Notes: a model not told the origin generated them from the letters alone. 64,000 nucleotides of DNA from Herbidospora mongoliensis (GCF_001570545.1 NZ_BBXD01000009.1:496001-560000), one strand, 5' to 3'; shown: positions 43,229-53,456, counted from the first letter of the stretch. Numbers and translations are program-made.

Positions 43229-43786
43229 TTATCCCTTCAGCCGGTCGAACAGGTCGCGGTACTCGCGCAGGGCGAGGCGAAGCTGCTCGGTGTCGTTGGA
43301 TCCGGAGTTCTTCCACTGGTCGACCAGCGACTGACGCTTGCTGGTCAGGGCGCTGAGAGCCTCGTCGATCAGCACGTCGGCCTTCTCGACCGACTCGCGC
43401 GGGTCGTCGACGAACGCGGCCTTGATGTCCCGCCACCGCTCGTCGAAGTCGATGTCGTCGACCTTCGAGGTCCCGGCGTCGGAGTAGGCGCCGACCTCGG
43501 TCTCGTCGGCGAGGTCGCCGGTCGTGTCGCGGTGCGCCTCGTCGGCGGCTTCCTGCGAGGTGACGGCGGCGCTGCCGGCCACGCCCACCGGGGCGCTCTC
43601 GGCGTTGAGGTCGGCGTCCCTGTCGTCCCTGTCGTCCCTGTCGTCCCACGTGCCGTCGGCGTTGCGGGGCTCGGGAACGATCTCGGAGGCGACCAGCTTG
43701 TCGTCGTGACGCCGCTCGTCGTCGAGCGTGTCGTCTCTATCGAGTTCGGCCGCGTTCTTCCGGTCGAAAGGATTGTTCGTGATCAT
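43229..43786 (-). CDS. Acidic hypothetical protein
   Basis: A 185-aa protein. The N-terminal ~110 residues are highly charged and probably disordered (DDRDDRDDRDADLNAESA). The C-terminal ~70 residues form a helical module (DERWRDIKAAFVDDPRESVEKADVLIDEAL to LRLALREYRDLFDRLKG) that is similar to the C-terminus of the protein encoded just upstream. The start codon shares a base with that gene's stop (TGATG). Function unknown; perhaps a soluble partner of its membrane-bound paralogue. Confidence 0.65.
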   Translation of the reverse strand: MITNNPFDRKNAAELDRDDTLDDERRHDDKLVASEIVPEPRNADGTWDDRDDRDDRDADLNAESAPVGVAGSAAVTSQEAADEAHRDTTGDLADETEVGAYSDAGTSKVDDIDFDERWRDIKAAFVDDPRESVEKADVLIDEALSALTSKRQSLVDQWKNSGSNDTEQLRLALREYRDLFDRLKG

Positions 43787-44352
43787 CAGTGATCGGCCTC
43801 CTTGCGGGGACTGTTGGCGTGCACGTCGTCGAGAAGTTCGTCGAAGAGGGCGCGGTAGTGGACCATGGCCTGACGGAGATCCTCCGTCGTGGCCTCCTGG
43901 CGGGCGGCCCGGCCGCTGATCTCATGGGCCTGGCGATAGCGGTCGAGGGTCCCGGAGTGCCCGACCGAAAGGACGTTCACCCGCTCCTCGAACTGCTCCG
44001 CCGGGTAACCTCGGTCGGCCATGACGGCGGTGACCAGGGCGTCCGCTTCGGTGACGGCGAAACTCGGCGCGTCGACGAACCGCTCCTGCACCTCCCGCCA
44101 CTTCTTCGCGTACATGTCCCGGGCCTCGGTGTCGAGAGGACGGATGTCCAGGTCGGCGAACCGGGCCTCACGGTCCAGTAGCTGCTGCTCGGCGTCCTTG
44201 CGGCTGTCGGTCTCTTGGACGACGCGGTCGTATTCGGGGCCGAATCGGTCCTGCAGGTGGCGCCGCCGGCTCTGGCCCGCCACGACGTACCCGATGGCTC
44301 CCAGCGCCACGACGACGGCTACGACCACGACCACCCATGCGATGGCGCTCAT
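43786..44352 (-). CDS. Membrane-anchored hypothetical protein
   Basis: A 188-aa protein with an N-terminal membrane anchor (AIAWVVVVVAVVVALGAIGYVVA) and a cytoplasmic helical domain. The stretch KKWREVQERFVDAPSFAVTEADALVTAVM to LRQAMVHYRALFDELLDD matches the module of the downstream acidic protein. Annotations elsewhere call such proteins secreted, but the topology here (short N-terminus, basic RRR after the helix) puts the domain inside the cell. First gene of the three-gene operon. Confidence 0.65.
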   Translation of the reverse strand: MSAIAWVVVVVAVVVALGAIGYVVAGQSRRRHLQDRFGPEYDRVVQETDSRKDAEQQLLDREARFADLDIRPLDTEARDMYAKKWREVQERFVDAPSFAVTEADALVTAVMADRGYPAEQFEERVNVLSVGHSGTLDRYRQAHEISGRAARQEATTEDLRQAMVHYRALFDELLDDVHANSPRKEADH

Positions 44353-44427
44353 ATCTGCCTCCGGCTGTCTGTTTGTGTTCGACAGTCCGGACTGCCCCTG
44401 AAATGGGGGTGTAACCACAAATCGCCG

Positions 44428-44844
44428 CTAGTCGAGTTTTTCCTGGGCTGACCTGAGGACCTTCGCGATGTGCGAGACGCGGGGGGCTTCGACCTCGTGG
44501 AAGCCCTGATCGGGGTCGTAGGCGATGTCGAGGCCGCTCTCCACGAGCCTGGAGGCCCACCTGAGGGCCGTGTTGATCTTGTCCTTATGGACGGCCTTGC
44601 CCTGCGCCGCCGCGGAGAGATTGCGCAGGTTGGTGGCGGGGCCGGACTGGGAGTGGGAGCGGTTGAGCTTCCAGGGGATCGCCGCGGAGTGGTCGGTCAT
44701 GGGCTTGGACAGGCCGGCCGACCGCTTGGCCTGGAGGATGCCCGACTCGGTGACACCGAAGTGGGCCGCGAGGTCGGCGGTGGACCAGCCTCGGGCGGCC
44801 AGTCTCGCCAGCTCCTCATGATCGACCTGCGGGCGCCTTCCCAT
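44428..44844 (-). CDS. Small HTH DNA-binding protein
   Basis: A 138-aa protein. Residues 1-45 contain a helix-turn-helix (DHEELARLAARGWSTADLAAHFGVTESGILQAKRSAG). The rest (INTALRWASRLVESGLDIAYDPDQGFHEVEAP) is unrecognised. Start at MGRRPQVDHE; longer forms would run into the tRNA region. It is divergent from tRNA-Pro, 82 bp away, at the edge of a likely integrated element, and could be an element-borne regulator. Confidence 0.55.
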   Translation of the reverse strand: MGRRPQVDHEELARLAARGWSTADLAAHFGVTESGILQAKRSAGLSKPMTDHSAAIPWKLNRSHSQSGPATNLRNLSAAAQGKAVHKDKINTALRWASRLVESGLDIAYDPDQGFHEVEAPRVSHIAKVLRSAQEKLD

Positions 44845-44926
44845 GATCGCCACACTACGTGTCGGTGCACGCGGGGCGCGAATCTGCGCTAAGGTTGTTC
44901 CGTGCCTGAGGGCATGAAGCAGGGAA

Positions 44927-45000
<74 letters not shown>

Positions 45001-45016
45001 CGTAAGTCGGCAGTTC

Positions 45017-45050
45017 AGGGCCTTGATTCACTTCGGTGAATCGGGGCCTT
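45017..45050 (+). terminator. tRNA-Pro terminator with UUCG loop
   Basis: A ~15-bp stem (AGGGCCTTGATTCAC with a complement containing a few G-T pairs) closed by TTCG and followed by TTTTCTG. It lies 16 bp after the tRNA. Confidence 0.85.
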
Positions 45051-45074
45051 TTCTGTTTCCGTCTCATCAATCCT

Positions 45075-45390
45075 TCACGAACGGGATTCGGTCTTTCCGA
45101 GGAACCCGTCGAGGTGGCTCATGTCCGGCTGGATGTAGACCCGCTTGGCCAGGGCCCGCCGTCGGCGTGACCGGCCCAGGCCGCCAGGATCACGACAGGC
45201 ACCCCGGACACGCCATGGGTCAGGCAGTCGTACAGCCGGACCTGTCTTTTGCCTCGGACGCCGACCCAGGCCGCATTCGGCGGGCCGCAGGCCTATCAGC
45301 GACAGCAGCATGACGGCGTGCAGCCGCGCGCCCGCGATCCCGGCCAGGAAGGTCCTCACCTCATCGGCCCGGAGGGCTCAGCGCTGTTCG
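45075..45390 (-). pseudogene. Decayed tyrosine-type integrase (C-terminal fragment)
   Basis: Fragments of the catalytic domain of an actinobacterial phage/AICE integrase are readable in two frames. Frame 1 has EVRTFLAGIAGARLHAVMLL then SLIGLRPAE (the catalytic Arg). A shifted frame has GVSGVPVVILAAWAGHAD (catalytic His in WAGH). Frame 1 resumes with ALAKRVYIQPDMSHL (catalytic Tyr). The DNA between these blocks is scrambled and shortened, so no functional protein can be made. It sits 75 bp from the 3' end of tRNA-Pro, as expected for an integrated element that has lost its recombinase. Confidence 0.7.
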
Positions 45391-45581
45391 AACAACCTCA
45401 AGAATTCCAGTAGCTCGTCGTTGCCGACGGAGTTCTTGCCCTTCCTGGACGTCGTCTCCCGATAGGTGGCTTCGGCGAACTGGTATGCCTGGTCGAGCGG
45501 CACGCCCTGGGCACATTGCAGAGCCACCAGCGCCGTGAGGAAGGCGGAGGTCTCGCCGCCGTAAAGCCGTTCATTGGCCAT
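45378..45581 (-). CDS. Small hypothetical protein
   Basis: A 67-aa protein (MANERLYGGETSAFLTALVA, then ALQCAQGVPLDQAYQFAEATYRETT, ending LLEFLRLFEQR). It is helical and soluble, with no recognised family. It lies just upstream of the integrase remnant on the same strand, so it may be cargo of the same element. Confidence 0.45.
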   Translation of the reverse strand: MANERLYGGETSAFLTALVALQCAQGVPLDQAYQFAEATYRETTSRKGKNSVGNDELLEFLRLFEQR

Positions 45582-45691
45582 TGCAGGATGCTATTGCCCC
45601 TGCCGAACCCCGATCTATGAGGTAGCGCAGCTAATCCGAGGCCCTTTCCGGTCTTCGGCCGCCAAAAGAGGAGATTGCTACCCTGACCCGG

Positions 45692-46309
45692 ATGAACCGC
45701 CCTGCGGGACCACGGGCAGGTGCGATGCGGGCGGCCATGATCTGCCTGACGCTCCTCGCGACCCTGACGGCCTGTGCCCGGGACCAACCTGTCGCGCGAC
45801 CGGAGGTCACCCCGACCCCGTCCGCGCAGATCACCGAGCAGCCACGCGAAAGCGACGCCGAAGGGACCTCGTCCGAGGAGGAACTGACGCTCGCGGACGG
45901 CCGCCGGGTGGCGATGAGCTACAAGAGGGGCCAGGGACTCTTCGAGCGGCACTACGCCCCGGACACCGGGACATGGACGCGCCCGCGCCTGATCTACGGC
46001 ACCAAGACCGACCCCTGCCAGAGCATCAAGCTCCAGGCCGAAAGTGGCACGGTCACGGCGATCGCGAACTTCGGCCGCTACTGCGCGGACGGCGAGCCCC
46101 CGACGGAGTCCATCGCCGCGGTGGCCGTGGGTGATCTCGACCGGTGGGATCACCATCTCACCAGGAAGTTCGACGGCTGGGCGCGGGCCACCATCACCGA
46201 CGGCGGGCGGAAGGTCACCTTCGTCCGCAACGCCACCCACGTCCGGGTCAGGCTCGTCTGGACCGCGACCGACGGCTTCTCCGACGCCGTATTCACTTAC
46301 TCCCGCTGA
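45692..46309 (+). CDS. Putative lipoprotein
   Basis: A ~205-aa protein with a lipoprotein signal (MRAAMICLTLLATLTACARD; lipobox LTAC) if started at the internal ATG 45725, which I slightly prefer. A Thr/Pro/Ser linker follows, then a ~140-aa domain with two cysteines (KTDPCQSIKLQ and GRYCADGEPP) that may pair, ending VRLVWTATDGFSDAVFTYSR. The family is not recognised. It is followed 32 bp later by a second lipoprotein gene. Confidence 0.65.
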   Translation: MNRPAGPRAGAMRAAMICLTLLATLTACARDQPVARPEVTPTPSAQITEQPRESDAEGTSSEEELTLADGRRVAMSYKRGQGLFERHYAPDTGTWTRPRLIYGTKTDPCQSIKLQAESGTVTAIANFGRYCADGEPPTESIAAVAVGDLDRWDHHLTRKFDGWARATITDGGRKVTFVRNATHVRVRLVWTATDGFSDAVFTYSR

Positions 46310-46341
46310 TCTCGGCGGGCGAAGCCGTACAATTCGCCGCT

Positions 46342-47403
46342 ATGAGGTCGCGGGTTACGGCGCTGGCCGCCTGCTTGATCACGCTGGGCTGTGCCGCCCA
46401 GCCCTCCCCCACGACGAGCACGCCCACCGTGTCGTCGCCTTCCCCGTCGTCCACGCCGGCCGCGGCGGTCTCCGGGACATGGGTTCGCATCCCCGGTCTG
46501 CCCACCGACGAGGCCTGGGAGCGGGGGCTGGACGACGTGAGCGCCGCCGGCCCCGACCTGGCGTGGGCGGTCGGATACACCGGCTGGGAGGACAGCGTGG
46601 CCACGTCGCTGCGCACCTGGGACGGGTCGCGGTGGCAGGCGGTGCCGCTGGAGGACAACACGGGCAGCCTCGCGAGCGTCGACTCCGACGGCCCGCGCAA
46701 CGCCTGGATGCTCGGCGGCGGCTTCGACGCGTCGTTCGCCCAGCACTGGAACGGGAGCGCCTGGCAGCGGCATCCGCTTCCCACCTACGCGCGGGACGTG
46801 GCCGTGCACGGTGACCGGGTGGCCGTGGTCACCGACATCGCGGTGCTGACCTGGAACGGCACCGCCTTCGTCACGGAAGCGGAGCTCGGAGGCGGGCAGA
46901 CCCGGCTGGAGTCGGTGGACACCGGCGCCGGTCACACCTGGGTCGTCGGCCGGCGAGACCCGGACCAGCCCGTCGTCTGGCACGGGCACGACGGCAGGTA
47001 CGAGGAGACCGGCGCCCTGCCGAAGGGCTTCCTCAAGAGGATCCTGCAACTCGCCCCCGACGACGTCTGGGCGGTCGGCGGCACCGGCGAGAAGCCCCTG
47101 CTGCTGCACTGGGACGGCCGGTCGTGGCAGCAGCCGGCCATCCCGCAGAAGAGCGGCGAGCTGGACAGTGTGACCGCGTTCGGCCCCGACGACGTCTGGT
47201 TCGCGGGCCACGATCCCGACCCGCCCGGCGGCGTCTGGGTCCTGCACTGGGACGGCCGGACCTGGACGCGGGAGGAGCCCCCGGAGGCCGGGATCGGCCA
47301 CCATGGGGAGATCGAGCGCATCCCCGGCACGTCGCAGCTGTGGCTCATGGTCGACGTGGCCAACGGCGACTCCGAGTCGATCGTCACCTTCCGCCGGGAC
47401 TGA
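46342..47403 (+). CDS. Lipoprotein with beta-propeller-like repeats
   Basis: A 353-aa protein. The lipobox LITLGCAAQ is near residue 17, followed by a Ser/Thr/Pro linker. The rest is a propeller-like series of blades with the pattern LHWDGRSWQ / LRTWDGSRWQ / WNGSAWQ plus GPDDVWFAG / APDDVWAVG / GPDLAWAVG turns; I count about six. It is extracellular and membrane-tethered; ligand unknown. Similar proteins are common in actinomycete exoproteomes. Confidence 0.7.
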   Translation: MRSRVTALAACLITLGCAAQPSPTTSTPTVSSPSPSSTPAAAVSGTWVRIPGLPTDEAWERGLDDVSAAGPDLAWAVGYTGWEDSVATSLRTWDGSRWQAVPLEDNTGSLASVDSDGPRNAWMLGGGFDASFAQHWNGSAWQRHPLPTYARDVAVHGDRVAVVTDIAVLTWNGTAFVTEAELGGGQTRLESVDTGAGHTWVVGRRDPDQPVVWHGHDGRYEETGALPKGFLKRILQLAPDDVWAVGGTGEKPLLLHWDGRSWQQPAIPQKSGELDSVTAFGPDDVWFAGHDPDPPGGVWVLHWDGRTWTREEPPEAGIGHHGEIERIPGTSQLWLMVDVANGDSESIVTFRRD

Positions 47404-47426
47404 CCCCACGAAAGCCGATCGCCGCG

Positions 47427-47525
47427 GATCGGCTGATCGGAGAGTCACCGTCAACTCCGGTCTGCTCCGTTCAAGGCATTGCCCATACAGAGATCGGCCG
47501 ATCGGAGAGACACCGTCAACCCCGG
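47427..47525. repeat. Pair of ~34-bp direct repeats
   Basis: GATCGGCTGATCGGAGAG... at 47427-47460 and GATCGGCCGATCGGAGAG... at 47492-47525 differ at about three positions and are 65 bp apart, between the propeller lipoprotein stop and the WYL regulator stop. Each half contains a GATCGGC/GCCGATC-like inverted core. Confidence 0.6.
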
Positions 47526-47576
47526 CCGCGCCTCCCCGAGCTCTTAAAGGCTCTGGATCGGGAAGCTCGGGCCCTG

Positions 47577-48563
47577 TCAGAGGGGCTGGCCCTCCCCTTG
47601 CGACCCTTCGAGGGCCTCGGTGTAGCGGCGGGCGATGGTGCGGATGTGGGCGACCAGTTCGGGTGGGCCGTCGACGCGGAAGTCCATCATCAGCATGCTC
47701 AGGTAGATGGCGATGGTCTCCAGGGCGTCGGCGCCGGTGACCAGGACGCTGGTCTGGGAGTCGACGGCTTCGACGAAGCCTACGGCGGGGTTGATGCGGG
47801 CGATCACGGTCTCCGCCGGAGCCAGGACGGTGACCCGCACCTGGACCTTCCAGCCGGTCTGCGCGACCTCGCGCAGGACGAACGCGACCAGGTCGTCGTC
47901 GGGCAGGGAGCGGGCGGCGAAGCGGCGGGACGCCGACCGGACCTGAGCCAGGCCGGCGAGGGGCAGCGCCCGCCAGGTGTGCGTGCCGAGGTCGTAGGCG
48001 ACCAGGAACCAGCGGCGGCGCCAGCTGATCAGGCGGTAGGGCTCCACCTCGGTCTCGGCGCCCGCGTAGGTCGTCAACAGGGTCGCGCCGTCGCGGATCG
48101 CGCTCGCGACGACGGTGAGGGTGGCGGCGGGCACGGGGGCGTCCGGCTCGCGAGAGCCGACCGTGGCGGGGCCGACCGCGGTGGCCGAACGCAGCGCGGA
48201 CACCTTGCGCTGCAGGTGCTTCGGGAGGATCTGCTGGAGCTTGGCCAGCGCCCGGGTGAGGCTGACGTGGATGTCGGCGATCCCGGTGGAGCCGTCTTCG
48301 GCCAGGCCGACGGCCACCGCGACGGCCACCGCCTCCTCGTCGTCGAGCAGCAGCGGCGGCATCTTCGCGCCCTGGCCGAGCCGGTATCCGCCCACCGCGC
48401 CACGGGTGGCGTGCACGGGATAGCCGAGTTCGCGCAGGCGCTGGATGTCGTGCCGCAACGTGCGTTCGGTGACGCCGAGACGTTCGGCGAGTTCACGGCC
48501 GGTGTGCGACCGGTCCTGCAGCAGAGACAGCAGGCGCAGCACGCGGGTCGTCGTCGGAGCCAT
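47577..48563 (-). CDS. WYL-domain transcriptional regulator (YafY-like)
   Basis: A 328-aa protein. N-terminal HTH_11 winged helix: TTRVLRLLSLLQDRSHTGRELAERLGVTERTLRHDIQRLRELGYPVHA. The central WYL domain (residues ~140-225) has the EPYRLISWRRRWFLVAYD core, and a C-terminal WCX region ends in HIRTIARRYTEAL. These proteins sense ligands, sometimes nucleic acids. Start at MAPTTTRV with GAGGGTGAG upstream. It is divergent from a DinB-like gene, which it probably controls. Confidence 0.85.
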   Translation of the reverse strand: MAPTTTRVLRLLSLLQDRSHTGRELAERLGVTERTLRHDIQRLRELGYPVHATRGAVGGYRLGQGAKMPPLLLDDEEAVAVAVAVGLAEDGSTGIADIHVSLTRALAKLQQILPKHLQRKVSALRSATAVGPATVGSREPDAPVPAATLTVVASAIRDGATLLTTYAGAETEVEPYRLISWRRRWFLVAYDLGTHTWRALPLAGLAQVRSASRRFAARSLPDDDLVAFVLREVAQTGWKVQVRVTVLAPAETVIARINPAVGFVEAVDSQTSVLVTGADALETIAIYLSMLMMDFRVDGPPELVAHIRTIARRYTEALEGSQGEGQPL

Positions 48564-48653
48564 CTCACCCTCAGGGATTATCAGGAAGAAAAGTAGCCTA
48601 ATGGACTCATAGCCTGAGGTCACAAGCGAGGACGCGATCGAAAGGCACCTTTC

Positions 48654-49274
48654 ATGTACATCACCGACAGCGCCACGGTCACCTCCCTGCAGCCGGTGTG
48701 GCGGGGAGTGCTGGCCACCTCGTACCGGGCATTGGAGAACAGCGTCGCGGGGGTCGGCGACGGGCAGTGGGACGCTGCCACCCCGTGCTCAGAATGGACG
48801 GTCACCCAGGTGATCCAGCACGCCGCGGCCGACCAGCTCGCCTACGCGAAGATGCTCGGCATCGGGGACGGCCCGAAGTATGACCCCTTCTCCCCGTCCG
48901 GGGCCCTCGACGGCACCGCGGCGGATCTGGTGAGGGACGCCGTCGAGCAGACCGCCGCGGCGTGGGCGACGGTGCCCGACGACGCCGCGACCGTGCCGGT
49001 GCCGCTGCCGCACGGCGAGCTGCCCACCCCGGTCGCCGCGGTGATGTGCGCGCTCGACGCCGCCGTGCACGCGTGGGACATCGCGATCGCGACGGGCCGG
49101 CCGTCCCCGCTCGACGACGAACTCGCCGGGCACCTCCTCGCCGCCGCGCGCGGAGTCGTCGAACCGCTGCGCCAGTGGGGCGCCTACGCCGCCGTGGTCG
49201 AGGCCACCGGCGCTCCCTCCGCCACCCCGGTCGCCGACGAGCTGCTCCGCCACCTCGGCCGCACCCCGCGCTGA
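48654..49274 (+). CDS. TIGR03086-type DinB/maleylpyruvate-isomerase fold protein
   Basis: A 206-aa four-helix metal-binding fold protein: SEWTVTQVIQHAAADQ carries the first histidine, and ALDAAVHAWDIAIATGRP the second, as in mycothiol-dependent DinB-like proteins. The NSVAGVGDGQWDAATPCSEW opening is typical of TIGR03086. The likely role is mycothiol-linked detoxification, though most members are uncharacterised. It is divergent from the WYL regulator with 90 bp between starts. Confidence 0.75.
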   Translation: MYITDSATVTSLQPVWRGVLATSYRALENSVAGVGDGQWDAATPCSEWTVTQVIQHAAADQLAYAKMLGIGDGPKYDPFSPSGALDGTAADLVRDAVEQTAAAWATVPDDAATVPVPLPHGELPTPVAAVMCALDAAVHAWDIAIATGRPSPLDDELAGHLLAAARGVVEPLRQWGAYAAVVEATGAPSATPVADELLRHLGRTPR

Positions 49275-49324
49275 AGCCGAAAATCCATCGCTCCCGGCGG
49301 CGGGGCTGTGGCACCATCCTCGGC

Positions 49325-49425
49325 ATGTTCACGACGTTCTTCCGAGTCGGCTAGCGCTCCGCCAGCCACTCCGAGGCCATGCCCGCGGCTGGCGATGCGG
49401 GAACCGGTCATCTGACCGGTTCCCG
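49325..49425 (+). promoter_or_regulatory. Leader peptide plus hairpins upstream of THUMP methyltransferase (possible attenuator)
   Basis: A 9-codon frame MFTTFFRVG (49325-49354) is followed at once by a hairpin with 8-bp arms (CGCCAGCC at 49360-49367 and GGCTGGCG at 49387-49394). A perfect 13-bp hairpin follows (CGGGAACCGGTCA, loop TC, 49398-49425). The methyltransferase gene starts 24 bp later. Ribosome stalling on the leader could alter these structures, as for antibiotic-inducible rRNA methyltransferase genes. I infer this from layout only. Confidence 0.4.
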
Positions 49426-49448
49426 AGCGCCGACCCGGAGGATCCGTC

Positions 49449-50363
49449 ATGCCCTCGGACTTTCTCGTCCGTACCGTCACCGGCCTGGAAGACCTGACCG
49501 CCGCCGAGCTCACCGAAGCCGGGCACCGCGTCGCCGACATCACCAAACGCCAGCTCATCGTCGAGGCCGCCGGGCCCCTCGACACCCGGCTGGCCGACGA
49601 CGTGTTCACGATCAGGGCGTCCGCGGCCGACCCCGGCCACACCAGAGCAGGGCTCCTACGGGCCGTCGCCGAGCTCACCGCGCACCTCGCCCCGGAGCCT
49701 GGGATCAGCGTCACCGCCTCGTTCACCGGCACCAGGAACTTCAGCCGGTACGACATCGAGGACGCCATCGGCGGGCGGCTCGGCGTGCCCTATTTCTCCC
49801 GCCGCCACGGAACTCCCCCGCCGCCGGGGACCACCGATCTGAGGGTGACCCTGGATGGGAAGGTCATGTGGCTGGGTGTACGCCCCCACCAGGCCCCCCT
49901 GCACCGCCGCGCCTGGCGGAAGGCGACCGTCGTCGGCAGCCTGCACCCGCCCGTCGCCGCCGCGATGGCCCGCCTGGCCGACATCCGCCCAGGTCACGTG
50001 GTCCTCGACCCGTGCTGCGGGGCCGGCACGCTGCTCATCGAAGCGCGTATCCAAGAACCGGGAGCGAGTTACCACGGCCGTGACCTCGACCCGAAGGCCA
50101 TTCAGGCCGCGCGGGAGAACGATCCGGCGATCGCATGGCGTACAGAGGAGAGGAACCCCGACCGGATCCTGGCCAATCCTCCCTGGGGTGTGCGTCTCCC
50201 CGCCGTCGAGAGTTTCTCGCGGACGTGGCCGGAGGCGGCGCGGCTGGTCGCCATCCTGGCCGAGGGCCAGCGGCTCGACGCGAGGTGGCGGGTGGTCCAG
50301 ACACATCCGCTGACGGTGGCCGGGAGGCATCCGCGTATCGTCGTCGCCTTGATAGGCAAGTAA
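49449..50363 (+). CDS. THUMP-domain RNA methyltransferase-like protein
   Basis: A 304-aa protein. The N-terminus is a THUMP-like RNA-binding region (FLVRTVTGLEDLTAAELTEAG, residues ~50-150). A Rossmann methyltransferase follows: motif I VVLDPCCGAGTLLIEA and motif IV NPPWGVR. This arrangement is that of Trm14/RlmL-type N2-guanosine methyltransferases acting on tRNA or rRNA. RBS GGAGGA is 6 bp before the ATG. The 5' leader carries a short peptide and hairpins. The 3' end overlaps an ArsR operator and promoter. Confidence 0.8.
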   Translation: MPSDFLVRTVTGLEDLTAAELTEAGHRVADITKRQLIVEAAGPLDTRLADDVFTIRASAADPGHTRAGLLRAVAELTAHLAPEPGISVTASFTGTRNFSRYDIEDAIGGRLGVPYFSRRHGTPPPPGTTDLRVTLDGKVMWLGVRPHQAPLHRRAWRKATVVGSLHPPVAAAMARLADIRPGHVVLDPCCGAGTLLIEARIQEPGASYHGRDLDPKAIQAARENDPAIAWRTEERNPDRILANPPWGVRLPAVESFSRTWPEAARLVAILAEGQRLDARWRVVQTHPLTVAGRHPRIVVALIGK

Positions 50364-50378
50364 TGACTTGCCTATACT
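50349..50378 (+). promoter_or_regulatory. ArsR promoter with embedded perfect palindrome
   Basis: TTGATA (50349-50354), an 18-bp spacer and TATACT (50373-50378) form a near-consensus promoter. Within it lies ATAGGCAAGT-AATG-ACTTGCCTAT (50352-50375), a perfect 10-bp inverted repeat with 4-bp spacer. Repressor binding would block both promoter elements. Transcription would begin about 7 bp downstream, at or near the GTG at 50386. Confidence 0.7.
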
Positions 50379-50385
50379 CGGCCGG

Positions 50386-50663
50386 GTGGGTGACATCTAC
50401 AAAGCCCTCGCCGACTCGACCCGCAGGAAGATCCTCGACGAGCTGACCGACCGGAACGGTCAGACCCTGTTCGAGATCTGCGCCCGCCTGGCCACGAAAC
50501 ACCAGCTCGCCTCGTCGAGGCAGGCCGTCTCGCAGCACCTCGACGTGCTGGAGGCGGCCGGTCTCGTCGAGTCCCGGCGAGAGGGCCGGTACAAGTTTCA
50601 TTTCATCGATCCCGAGCCGCTGCGGCAGATCGCCGCGCGGTGGATACCACCGGAGGAACCGGC

Positions 50664-50667
<4 letters not shown>
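50386..50667 (+). CDS. ArsR-family winged-helix repressor
   Basis: A 93-aa protein: VGDIYKALADSTRRKILDEL, then SRQAVSQHLDVLEAAGLVESRREGRYKFHFIDPEPL. No cysteine metal site is evident, so it belongs to the metal-independent, ligand- or partner-regulated ArsR group usually found before VOC or START-domain genes. GTG at 50386 is chosen over TTG at 50368 because the latter lies inside the operator and before the -10 box; the mRNA is probably leaderless. The stop overlaps the VOC gene start (ATGA). Confidence 0.82.
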
Positions 50668-52845
<2,178 letters not shown>

Positions 52846-52992
52846 TGAGTGGATCCCCCAATTCGCTGTCCGCATCCATCGTGTCGCAGCACGTGAAGGT
52901 GAGGCGAACGGTTTTCGCCGTGTCGATCTTGGACACGGCGAGTCATCGGATGAATACTCATGGCGCTCCCCCCATAGCGAACAGGAGAAGCA

Positions 52993-53334
52993 ATGCGCTT
53001 TCTGAGCATCCCCCTCACCGTCCTCGCGGCGGGAGCGTGCCTCACGATGACCACTCCGGCGGGCGCCACGTCCACGCCGGTCGCGGCGGCGGCCGTCGAC
53101 GGCTACCAGCTCGTCGTGCTGCCCAACGCCAACGTGCAGAACTTCCAGCGCCGCACAGCGGTCTGCCCGGCCGGCAAGCGCGTGATCGGCGGCGGCGCCG
53201 AGGCCCAGGGCGCCAACGCGATCCTGGTGGGCTCGTTCCCCACCGAGGGCGGCAACGGCTGGATCGGCATCGGCCGCCAGACCACCGGCTCCACCGTCGG
53301 CATCAGCGTGTTCGCCATCTGCGCGAACGCCTGA
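52993..53334 (+). CDS. Small secreted protein
   Basis: A 113-aa protein with signal peptide (MRFLSIPLTVLAAGACLTMT, cleavage after AGA or AAA). The mature part has two cysteines (TAVCPAGKRVIGGGAEAQG and FAICANA) likely joined by a disulfide, and a glycine-rich beta pattern (CPAGKRVIGGG) common in small actinomycete exoproteins. RBS AGGAG is 7-8 bp upstream. Function unknown. Confidence 0.75.
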   Translation: MRFLSIPLTVLAAGACLTMTTPAGATSTPVAAAAVDGYQLVVLPNANVQNFQRRTAVCPAGKRVIGGGAEAQGANAILVGSFPTEGGNGWIGIGRQTTGSTVGISVFAICANA

Positions 53335-53345
53335 CCTGCGGAATC

Positions 53346-53374
53346 CGCCGCGGTCCCGTCTCGGGGCCGCGGCG
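53346..53374 (+). terminator. Hairpin after the small secreted protein gene
   Basis: A 12-bp GC-rich stem (CGCCGCGGTCCC with its complement, one G-T pair) and 5-base loop, 11 bp after the stop. It lacks a U-run. Confidence 0.55.
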
Positions 53375-53421
53375 CCTCATTGCGGCGCAGATCACACTCC
53401 GATTCGGGGAACCGAAATGTT

Positions 53422-53438
53422 ATCGTCAACGCGACGAT
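53422..53438. promoter_or_regulatory. Inverted repeat upstream of pnuC-nadR
   Basis: ATCGTC-AACGC-GACGAT, a 6-bp inverted repeat with 5-bp spacer, ending just before the GGAG of pnuC. It is a candidate operator for an NAD-responsive repressor; none is encoded nearby. Confidence 0.35.
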
Positions 53439-53456
53439 TAGGAGTGTTTGGGCGCT

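Noticed and set aside
45001-45400. An intact integrase next to the tRNA
   Set aside because: Catalytic blocks are split over two frames with missing sequence; only a pseudogene can be supported.
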